A DNA stretch of 64,000 nt from Apus apus (Eukaryota > Chordata > Aves > Apodiformes > Apodidae): NCBI RefSeq assembly GCF_020740795.1, contig NC_067286.1, positions 16,558,350-16,622,349 on the forward strand, read 5' to 3'. The notes beneath the pieces were generated by a model, which saw only the letters and a list, made by a program, of their open reading frames with translations, was not told the origin of the DNA and did not search any database. Of this stretch, positions 49,810 through 64,000 are shown piece by piece; within the stretch, counting starts at the first letter, position 1, and every line of letters begins with the position of its first letter. The translations under genes and the position numbers were made by a program.

Positions 49810-52076
49810 TGAACTGTGTTTTCCCCATTTGCTTTAGAAACAGCTTCAGCACAGGTTAATCCTGATACTACCTCCACAATCACAATGATATATTGTTTAT
49901 TTCCAGATTTGTGGAAGGGACCGATGTAGTCCACCTGCCATGTGGACCACAGGGGTTTTTCTTCCCTGATATGCAAATGATCAGATGTCAGTGGATGTTC
50001 CCCAAGTCTGATTTTGGAAAGATCACATGAAGAGATGACTGTTTTACACTGCTCACGGGTGACAGGCCATCCACGGGCTTGTGCCTCTTTATATAAATCA
50101 AAGATTCCCGAATGGCCTCTTTTACAGTGGAGCCATTCTAATAATTTTTTCCATTCCTGGTTTTCTCCTTCTGTGATAGCTAATCGGATTTCTTTCACAT
50201 TAATTCTAGCTAGTTCATCAACATAGTTATTCCACTTACTAGCTTCATTTTTCAAATTAGCCTGGTGAGAAGGAATCCACCCTACATGAAAATTAGGGTT
50301 CCTTTTGGCAATTTTCAATATTTGTTGCCATTTCTCTTTACGCCAAACCAGCACCCCGTTAATTTCCCAATTATTCTTTTCCCAGAAAGTTATCCACTCT
50401 ACACAGCCTTTGAAGACTGCAAATGAATCTGTGTAAATGTATACTGTGTCCTTGGAGGCTCTTTCTTTTACAAAAACATTGAGAACAGCATTCAGCTCCC
50501 CCACTTGGGCACTGCCCTTGTCATGATTTATTATTTGCTCGCCTGTGGAGGGTTTAATTGCAGCAGATTTAAACAACCAGGTTTTTCCTTCTCTTTGTGA
50601 GGAAGCATCTGTAAACCACGCATTAACCATTTCACTTTTGTATTCCGGGGCTTCTTTAATAGGACTGGGAGTTTTCATTGTTAAACCTTTCTCATCTGTC
50701 GATTCAATTTGTTCCTGAATCTTTAATTGTTTGTCCGGACCTTCTTCAAGTTTGAAAAGGCCAGAATAGTACTCAATTTGGCTGTACCACTTCCTAATTG
50801 TACCCTTCTGGGATATTCCTTCAGGAGGGGCTTTTCCTGACAGCACTTGGTTAACTACTTTGAAAGGGCCTTGAAGAATTACCCTTTGTTTTTTAATGAT
50901 TTTGCTGACTTCTGTCAGTGCTGTGCACACAGTTAACAAACCTTTCTCCAGAATGGAATATCGCTTTTCTGAATCCTTAAATGATTGAGAATAAAAACCA
51001 ATCGGTCGAGTACTCCCTTTAGGCCCTCGTTGCCAAAAGTGATAGGACAAGACGCTGGTTGAGAACCCCCATTCTATTATTATTGGATCTTCTGGGTGAA
51101 GAGGTCCCAGAGTTTGGAAAGTCTGTGCTTCCAATAATAATAATTCAAGGGCCTCATCATGAGATTTATTCCATTCCCAGTGGTGATTCTTTTTCAGTAA
51201 ATCATAAAGAGGACGTGCTATGATAGATAAATCCGGGATATGCTTTCTCCAGTACTGAAGGGTTCCTAGTATTTCCTGCAATTCCTTTTTATTAGAGGGC
51301 ATCTTTATTTCTTTCAGGTGGGACAAAGTATCAGAAGGAATATTCCAGGTTCCCCCTTTCCACTTTATTCCCAGAAATTTTGCTTCTTGGGAAGGTGGTT
51401 GTCTCTTTTCCTCTGGGATTTCTATGTACATGTCAATTAGATGCTTAATTATAGCATCATAAACTACTTTTACCTCCTTCTCACTTTGGCCCCCTATCAG
51501 AACATCATCTATGTACTGATAGACTTTGACATTGGTGTTATTCTTGATTTCTGGAATGTTTTCTAGTTCACACGCAAGTGCGTGATGGGCCAGTGTGGAT
51601 GAATGCTTATATCCTTGAGGCAGCCTTGTGAAAGTGTACTGCACCCCTTCCCAAGTGAAGGCAAAATATTTTTGGTCCTCAGGATCAATAGGGATTTGGA
51701 AAAACATATCCTTTATATCCAGCGAGGCCAGCACTGGGTGTGCTGCTTCCTGGATTTCTAATACCAAATCAGCGATGTTAGGTACAGCAGCTGTGAGTGT
51801 GTCTGTATTGGCATTCAGTTTCGTGTAATCAACAGTCATCCTCCATTTACCATTTGGTTTTCTTACAGGCCAGATTGGGGAGTTAAATGGTGAATGACAG
51901 GGCACAATAATGCCTTTTTGTTTTAAATCAGCAATTACTTCTCTAATGCCTTCCTTTGCAGCAATTGGAATTGGATATTGTTTACATTTGCTATCCTGCT
52001 TTGTGGCAGGCGCAGAGCACACTTTAACAACCTTATCTTTGGTGTGGATGTGCCAAAATTCCAGTAACGGCCTTCT
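49776..52076 (-). CDS. Retroviral pol: reverse transcriptase, RNase H and N-terminal integrase
   Basis: The frame is open from 52076 (just after a TGA) to 49776, without its own ATG, so it needs a -1 shift from the protease frame, which it overlaps to 51935. Counting residues from 52022, the RT has the first catalytic Asp in SLDIKDMFF, RLPQGY, and YIDD at about residue 170 (51504-51515). RNase H (about 465-600) has TDAS at 50601-50612, GELNAV, YTDSF and VDELAR. Integrase begins with an HHCC-like domain (LHCKRGHSG ... SSCDLS) and the first catalytic Asp in WQVDYIGPF (about residue 696). In the zinc motif the place of the last Cys appears to be Ser. The frame ends early at the T7 run at 49803-49809. 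It replicated the parent element by reverse transcription; this copy is defective in integrase. Confidence 0.93.
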   Translation of the reverse strand, partial: RRPLLEFWHIHTKDKVVKVCSAPATKQDSKCKQYPIPIAAKEGIREVIADLKQKGIIVPCHSPFNSPIWPVRKPNGKWRMTVDYTKLNANTDTLTAAVPNIADLVLEIQEAAHPVLASLDIKDMFFQIPIDPEDQKYFAFTWEGVQYTFTRLPQGYKHSSTLAHHALACELENIPEIKNNTNVKVYQYIDDVLIGGQSEKEVKVVYDAIIKHLIDMYIEIPEEKRQPPSQEAKFLGIKWKGGTWNIPSDTLSHLKEIKMPSNKKELQEILGTLQYWRKHIPDLSIIARPLYDLLKKNHHWEWNKSHDEALELLLLEAQTFQTLGPLHPEDPIIIEWGFSTSVLSYHFWQRGPKGSTRPIGFYSQSFKDSEKRYSILEKGLLTVCTALTEVSKIIKKQRVILQGPFKVVNQVLSGKAPPEGISQKGTIRKWYSQIEYYSGLFKLEEGPDKQLKIQEQIESTDEKGLTMKTPSPIKEAPEYKSEMVNAWFTDASSQREGKTWLFKSAAIKPSTGEQIINHDKGSAQVGELNAVLNVFVKERASKDTVYIYTDSFAVFKGCVEWITFWEKNNWEINGVLVWRKEKWQQILKIAKRNPNFHVGWIPSHQANLKNEASKWNNYVDELARINVKEIRLAITEGENQEWKKLLEWLHCKRGHSGIFDLYKEAQARGWPVTREQCKTVISSCDLSKIRLGEHPLTSDHLHIREEKPLWSTWQVDYIGPFHKSGNKQYIIVIVEVVSGLTCAEAVSKANGENTVHFFGKGIWGSP

Positions 52077-52566
52077 TCATCTCTCCACCCTCGGCCCGTG
52101 AGAACATCCATTCCTAACAAATTGAACGGAATGTCACCCACAATCATTTTAACCGGAATCGGTTTTACTTCTCCTGGTAGATTCAAAGTGACTTTAGCTG
52201 TTTTTTGTAAAGCAGAGTTGCCAAATGCTCCACTTACATATATTGGCTTTAAAGATGGTTTAATACCACATTGTTCAGCTACATCAGCTTTCAGCGTGGA
52301 GATTTGTGCTCCTGTGTCTACCACAAATGTTACAGGATAACACCTTGGCCCAACAGCACAGGTAAGTTCTAAGTCCCCACTTTTATTTTGAACTAACCTT
52401 AACACATTTTGCCAATCTTTTGGAGGACTGCAAGTTTTAGGGCCTGATTGATTACTGTTTGTTTGCCAATAATTTTCAGTTCCTGTATCAAAATCCTGTC
52501 TTTTTCCCCTCCTTCGCTGTCTTTTAGCTTTTCCTTTCTTTGCAGTAGGAGGGGTATTTAGTTTCC
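51935..52566 (-). CDS. Retroviral protease, in the -1 frame after gag
   Basis: Aspartic protease of the retropepsin family, which cleaves the Gag and Gag-Pol polyproteins. The frame is entered from gag by a -1 shift at 52561-52567 and stays open to 51935. The catalytic VVDTGAQIST lies at about 52,300-52,325 (DTGA 52307-52318) and the second conserved block is NLLGMDVLTGRGW. The ~50 codons before the domain are basic (KKGKAKRQRRRGKRQ), like a linker after nucleocapsid. No dUTPase domain is seen on either side. There is no ATG start, consistent with frameshift-only expression. Confidence 0.9.
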
Positions 52567-52567
52567 C
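52506..52567 (-). promoter_or_regulatory. -1 ribosomal frameshift signal at the gag/protease junction
   Basis: On minus, read in the gag frame: heptamer G GGA AAC (52567-52561), the gag stop TAA directly after it (52560-52558), a 6-nt spacer (52560-52555), then CCCCTCCT (52554-52547), which is perfectly complementary to AGGAGGGG (52513-52506) across a 33-nt loop. X XXY YYZ heptamer, 5-9 nt spacer and stable stem are the three standard parts of -1 frameshifting. The long loop could allow a pseudoknot. Protease is open in exactly this -1 frame. Confidence 0.88.
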
Positions 52568-54531
52568 GAACTATTGGGTCTTTCTCTCGAATTAGAACGT
52601 GAGTTAGACCTTCCAGATTGATTTTCTCTTGAATTAAACCTCGCATCAGGCCTTCCAGACCAGGCTTCTACTAGGTCTTTCAGGTGCTGATAAGAATAAT
52701 TCTGGGAGAAAAGCCTCGGTGGGATACCTATATGCCTGGCTTCCTCCTTAAGCTTAGCGTACGGCCCCTTATCCTTTTGTGATGAATCACTTTGATTTGG
52801 GGGGTGTCGGTTTCTGTATGTGCTATTTGGATTTCTGTTTTGTTTGCCTCTATTCACAACCATCCGGTCACCCCGTGACTTCTCTTGTTGCTTAGGAGGA
52901 GGAGGGTTCCGGGGTGGCCTAGCAGCCACATCAGCATATGAAGATCGAGTGGCTTGTCTGACCGCAGAAGGCTTGCGGGGTTTTCCAGAGATATCTATAC
53001 CGTACTCCTTACTGTAATTAGTCAGTTCTCTGGCCAACTCAGACCATGTTTTGTTTTGTATGGTTCCATTTTTTATTTTTTCTTTCATTTGGATGACTAC
53101 CCCTTGAAGTTGTGTAGGGAGTCCCCTGATTAGAGCATTCAGTCTTTCGGGTTTCACTCGAAGTTTCATAGGACCCCTGTCACCTGCTACTAATCTATGT
53201 TCATGAATCATTTGAATTACAGCAGCCTTTCGGATGTTTGCCATAAGATTAGAGTTTTCCCCACTCAGTGTCAATGGCTCTCCTCTGGCAAGGAGATTAC
53301 TTGAGCCAACACAATAAGCTGCACGCTGAGTTAGACTCCAGGGGTGTGAATCATCATCAGTTGTTAGAATGATTCCGGGTCCCCAGTAATCGTCAGCTTC
53401 TTCCTCAGTTAACATGATACGGTCTCCTCCAGTGAGGGACACTCTCATTACATATTCAGCTTCTGTCTCAGATGGGAGCCTGCTGTATTGTTTTCTAATA
53501 TTTGTCAATTCCATTGGAGTGTAAGGTATTTCTTTAGTTACTACCTCCTTTGTCATCTCATCCCCAAAACTACATGGAGAAAATGAATGGATTGAAATGT
53601 CTTCCTCCCTAGCAGAAAATTGATCATATTTTTCTTCCAGGGCATGTATTCTTTTAGTAAGGAGTTCACACAGCACCCTTATCTCAGCTGCTGAGCTCTC
53701 CCGCTTGCTATCGGCCGGAGAGGAGGAAGGGAGCAGCTGCGCAGGGGCTTGTTGCTTTTTTGATTTTGAAAGGGAAGGGTTAATTATTTCTACAGTATCA
53801 TTAAAAGATAAATGCTTTTTAACCGACTGATCAGATAGAGGTACCTGCAACGAACTTGCAGGCTTGTATTTCTCCATTGTCTCATAGCAATGGTGAAGCT
53901 CATGGTTTTCACTATCTGACTTTGAGGAATTTGAGGAGTTCCAGGCATCCCCAAAGTCCTCCTCCCTTAAAGGGGAAGCATCTTTCTGCTCTAACTGCTT
54001 TCGCAGTTGTTCAATCTCTAGTTGTAGTCCCTCATTTTCTTGTTGCAGCCCCTCATTTTCTCGTTGCAGCCCCTCATTTTCTCGTTGCAGCCTTGCAACC
54101 CCTTTTTCAAAACGTCGTTGCAGCCCTTTAACCTCTTGCTGCAGCTCTGTAACCTCATGCTGTTGCATTTCTCTATCCTGCCACGCAATCGTGGCCAGAA
54201 TAAAGAAACAGCGAGCATTAATATAGTCTGGCCCGTATTTCTTATTCTTGATACCCATTTTTATTTCTCCAGGAAAAGGGAAATCCTTATCCAGATTTAT
54301 AATGTTATCTGCTATGATATGGAAATCTCCCTTCATATAGTATTCATGAGCCCACATAAATTCTTCAAAGGTTGGAATGTATTGGTGCTTTTTAAGGTGG
54401 TCCCAAAAGGGTTGTACAAACACATATTTGCGCAGTTGTTCCTCAAATATAGAAGATGCTGGAACCGACCCGTCCTGAACCTCGGTATTTTCTGCATAAG
54501 CGGCCTCAGTATTGATATTTTCACTGCTCAT
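52558..54531 (-). CDS. Retroviral gag polyprotein, 657 codons, intact
   Basis: Structural polyprotein that builds the virus particle. It starts at ATG 54531, the first on the element's RNA after the primer site, and stays open to TAA at 52558. The N-terminus (MSSEN) lacks the Gly-2 needed for myristoylation. A coiled coil spans about residues 115-185 and contains three tandem 7-residue units of the LQ(R/Q)ENEG type. The central capsid-like region has LPSETEAEYVMRV (about 348-362), a possible major homology region. The C-terminus (about 535-657) is rich in Arg, Ser, Asn and Pro with no CCHC zinc knuckle, so nucleic acid binding would rest on basic residues. Assignment as gag is by position and architecture. 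Confidence 0.92.
   Translation of the reverse strand: MSSENINTEAAYAENTEVQDGSVPASSIFEEQLRKYVFVQPFWDHLKKHQYIPTFEEFMWAHEYYMKGDFHIIADNIINLDKDFPFPGEIKMGIKNKKYGPDYINARCFFILATIAWQDREMQQHEVTELQQEVKGLQRRFEKGVARLQRENEGLQRENEGLQQENEGLQLEIEQLRKQLEQKDASPLREEDFGDAWNSSNSSKSDSENHELHHCYETMEKYKPASSLQVPLSDQSVKKHLSFNDTVEIINPSLSKSKKQQAPAQLLPSSSPADSKRESSAAEIRVLCELLTKRIHALEEKYDQFSAREEDISIHSFSPCSFGDEMTKEVVTKEIPYTPMELTNIRKQYSRLPSETEAEYVMRVSLTGGDRIMLTEEEADDYWGPGIILTTDDDSHPWSLTQRAAYCVGSSNLLARGEPLTLSGENSNLMANIRKAAVIQMIHEHRLVAGDRGPMKLRVKPERLNALIRGLPTQLQGVVIQMKEKIKNGTIQNKTWSELARELTNYSKEYGIDISGKPRKPSAVRQATRSSYADVAARPPRNPPPPKQQEKSRGDRMVVNRGKQNRNPNSTYRNRHPPNQSDSSQKDKGPYAKLKEEARHIGIPPRLFSQNYSYQHLKDLVEAWSGRPDARFNSRENQSGRSNSRSNSRERPNSSGN
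54021..54092 (-). repeat. 21-bp tandem repeat within gag
   Basis: Three full units plus a partial one; the unit on plus is GTTGCAGCCCCTCATTTTCTC with few changes. Because 21 is 7 codons, each copy adds exactly two turns of the gag coiled coil without breaking the frame. Confidence 0.93.
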
Positions 54532-54608
54532 TTTGATACCAATTAGATTAGTTTGACTTTGTTAATTAGCAATTGAGAGTGTGGTATGGGGCTCCAAAAG
54601 ACCCTCAA
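54532..54608 (-). other. Retroviral leader, about 77 nt
   Basis: Only about 77 nt separate the primer site from the gag ATG, short for a retrovirus. No splice donor is obvious, in keeping with the lack of env. Confidence 0.7.
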
Positions 54609-54626
54609 TATCCCCTTCTGACACCA
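54609..54626 (-). other. Primer binding site, tRNA-Leu-like
   Basis: On minus the sequence is TGGTGTCAGAAGGGGATA, five T bases after the LTR. The first 12 bases match the complement of the vertebrate tRNA-Leu 3' end (…CTTCTGACACCA), the primer that names the ERV-L group; later bases diverge. Confidence 0.8.
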
Positions 54627-54631
54627 AAAAA

Positions 54632-55597
54632 GTCGCGGGCCGGTACCAAGAGCTACCGGCTGTCAGGATATTTTTGCGACTTCCCCCCCCCCCCAATGTG
54701 GAGAGGTTTATGAATGAGCCCTGAGTGTGGGATCGTTTCTTAGAGGGTAGATTAAAGTACCCCCCCCACCACGCTCAGAAATTGTTACTGAGACCAATGT
54801 TTAGTTTGTAAATTAATCAGTTTATTAAGGGATAATACACACTAAGGGATCAAGGTTCAGGAGAGGTGTAAACCAATGGAGTGAAAGGGTAGGAGTTGAG
54901 CCCTGTAAGAAAGTAAAAGTATGTGTGTGTGTGTGTGTGTCTGTATATTTACCTTCCTTCCATAATTTGATCGTCAGAAGTGCTGGCAGGCTCAGTTGGA
55001 GATCTGCAAGGGGGCCGGCGTCCCAGTAACCGGGGTGACCCCTTCCTGCTACTGGCAGGCAAGGCTCCGGTCCCGTGGCAAGTGGCAGACGCAGGCTGGG
55101 CTGGCTTCTTTGGTCCGATTCGGTCCGGGCTAGGCAGGCAGAGTTCCAGGGAGCGGGCACGACCCCCGTGGAGTGAGCACAGGCGGCGCCCCCCTTTCTC
55201 TCCGTTCCTCCGAGCGCGGGAGTGGCGTCCAAGCAGGTCCAGGTGCTGCAGCGGGGTCTGTCCAGAGCAGGCAGAGACGGCGAGCAGAGTCCTAAAAACC
55301 CCGCAGATTTTTCTCTTTCTTCTTTTTTATAGACCAAAGACCATTGTTCCAAAAAGGTACCACTGTCTGAATTAGCCAATCACCATTGGCCATGTATATT
55401 TATGTTTTTAATCTATTGTTTTTTCTTCTGCCAGTCATCATAACCTTTATGTTGTTCCTTTGCTATGCCCCTATCTCGCAGGGCAAGAGGCCTGCTCATT
55501 CTGTCCTTGAGTGAAAGCGTCACTCCTGTTTTGCTGGCTTGAAAGGCATCTTTTGTTTAGTCTTATGTGGGGTAAAGAAGATAGGGCGTTCCCCACA
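54632..55597 (-). mobile_element. 5' LTR of the endogenous retrovirus
   Basis: 966 bp. On minus it starts TGTGGGGAACG. It has CCAAT motifs within about 55,375-55,390, TATA-like TATAAAA at 55325-55331 and AATAAA at 54821-54826, which outlines U3, R and U5. The inner edge reads ...GAC then T, where the 3' LTR has ...GACA, so the terminal A seems altered here. It contains a (TG)9 run and a C12 run. Confidence 0.97.
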
Positions 55598-55815
55598 ACT
55601 GGACATAGGGAAGGAGCCTTCTATGATGAGGATGGTGGGACACTGGATCAAGTTCCCAGAGAAGCTGTGGATGCACCCATCACACTGAAAATGTTCAAGG
55701 TCTGGTTGGACGGGGCTTTGAACAACCTGATCTATAGAAAGTTATTCCTGCTCACAGCGGGGGAGTTGGACTAGATGATCTTTGAAGGTCTCTTCCCACC
55801 TAAATGACTCTTACG
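55598..55815 (+). mobile_element. CR1 LINE, right half of the copy split by the retrovirus
   Basis: Continues the CR1 copy ending at 47222: 'actggacatagggaagg', 'gtgggacactggatcaag', 'cccagagaagctgtggatgc', 'ggttggacggggctttgaac', 'gttggactagatgatctt', 'tcttcccacctaaatgac'. Removing the ERV and one ACTGG gives one continuous CR1. Confidence 0.93.
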
Positions 55816-56500
55816 AATCGATGACACTGCAGCATGTACTAACAGAGAGCCAGAGTGTGAGCGTAAGCCCCAGAACAGCTAGAAGTTTGGAAACACAGGG
55901 AAGAACCACTATCCCTGGTGGTCTTTCCTCCAACAGGGTGCATTTCAAGGGTTGGCAAAGAGACCAGGCCCTACAAAATAGCTCACATCCCAAATTTAGG
56001 AACATCTTTTTGTGTTTTGACATCCACACTGAATTAACCAAGTAATTCACACTTCCGTTTTGGGCTTTGACATTATATGTAGAATAACTGCATCAAGAAA
56101 CATTTAATTGAAATATTTGAAAGAATCATTCTCTATAGTGCATGTGACTTACCTGCTTGTTAGAAATGCTGTGTGCTGAAAAGTACCATTTCTATGGATT
56201 TGTTCCTTTATTCCCAATTCTTTTATTTCTGTCATCCCGCAGCCTTTAAGTAAATTTAAACTACTTTTGACTCCCAGATTTTGAGCTCCCACAGAACAGA
56301 GCTGGCTTTTGTTACCTGCTTGTGTGATGGCTGTAAAACAGGACTCTGACCCTGGGTCTTTGTTGATGACATTGAACCTCATTCCCAGGTGTAGAGCTGG
56401 ATCAAATTGTATGAAATAAGGATTTGGACCAACTCCCAAATCCTTACAAAATGGTATGCCATTAAAAATAGTATGAAACACCACTCCAGAGAGCTGTCAT
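55816..56500. other. Stretch between the CR1 end and the TNNT3 3' end
   Basis: No gene or repeat recognised. A MEF2-type motif TTAAAAATAG sits at 56462-56471, just past the TNNT3 poly(A) signal. Confidence 0.6.

Positions 56501-64000
<7,500 letters not shown>

Larger units (their letters stand above)
47223..55597 (-). mobile_element. Near-complete endogenous retrovirus, env-less, ERV-L-like, 8,375 bp
   Basis: In minus orientation the order is 5' LTR (55597-54632), tRNA-Leu-like primer site, gag, protease, RT/RNase H/integrase, an ~1.1-kb non-coding stretch, and 3' LTR (48188-47223). The flanks carry the 5-bp duplication ACTGG (47218-47222 and 55598-55602), a length usual for ERV-L and several other groups. 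The LTRs match except for 7 substitutions and one C, so insertion was recent. gag, the protease frame and RT/RNase H are open; integrase has one frame break. No env-like frame is found. Class III (ERV-L-like) assignment rests on the RT motif context and primer site; it was not tested by alignment. The element entered an older CR1 copy. Confidence 0.95.

Noticed and set aside
52022..52028. G TTA AAG as a firm pro/pol frameshift site
   Set aside because: It is in the right frame and overlap, but is not a standard heptamer and the downstream hairpin is only 5 bp with a long spacer. Kept as a candidate inside a finding and not as a feature.

Overview
The window looks like bird nuclear DNA. It carries degraded CR1 LINE copies in both orientations, avian-style LTR elements, long introns with GT-AG borders, and two adjacent minus-strand genes in a conserved vertebrate order. 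These are TNNT3 (fast skeletal troponin T; 3' half only, running off the right edge) and MRPL23 (mitochondrial ribosomal protein uL23m; complete). The exons were found by reading the minus strand for family motifs with matching splice phases. The species cannot be named from the sequence.

Layout. Bases 1 to about 35,950 hold no gene that I can recognise. By synteny with mammals this is the flank facing the IGF2/H19 domain. It contains CR1 fragments (5757, 11056, 13552, 16525, 19254, 20966), two relics resembling the ancient SINE MIR (6035 and 15283), a long (TTTC)n and a (GACA)n microsatellite, and two probable solo LTRs. One solo LTR is at 20305-20786. The other is at 21683-23022, with a 40-bp minisatellite inside and a perfect 5-bp target duplication. 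MRPL23 follows at 36144-46563: five coding exons, 156 codons plus stop, and a GC-rich start region with an ETS/GABP-type site.

Between MRPL23 and TNNT3 sits an 8,375-bp endogenous retrovirus (47223-55597, minus strand) inserted into an older CR1 copy, with a 5-bp target duplication ACTGG. Its ~966-bp LTRs differ at only 7 positions plus one C. It has a tRNA-Leu-like primer site, an open gag, a protease frame, RT/RNase H and integrase, and no env. Integrase is broken by one frame change at a T7 run. At the gag end lies G GGA AAC, then the stop, then a potential 8-bp GC-rich stem: a textbook -1 frameshift signal. The element makes up about 84% of the space between the TNNT3 poly(A) signal and the MRPL23 start codon. 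Its 3' LTR points at MRPL23 from only 660 bp upstream.

TNNT3 occupies about 56,500 to the right edge. Seven exons are visible, including the mutually exclusive 41-nt alternative C-terminal exons (61663-61703 and 59352-59392) that splice to the same terminal exon. The two genes work in unrelated processes (sarcomere calcium response; mitochondrial translation). Their adjacency is a synteny feature and not a pathway.
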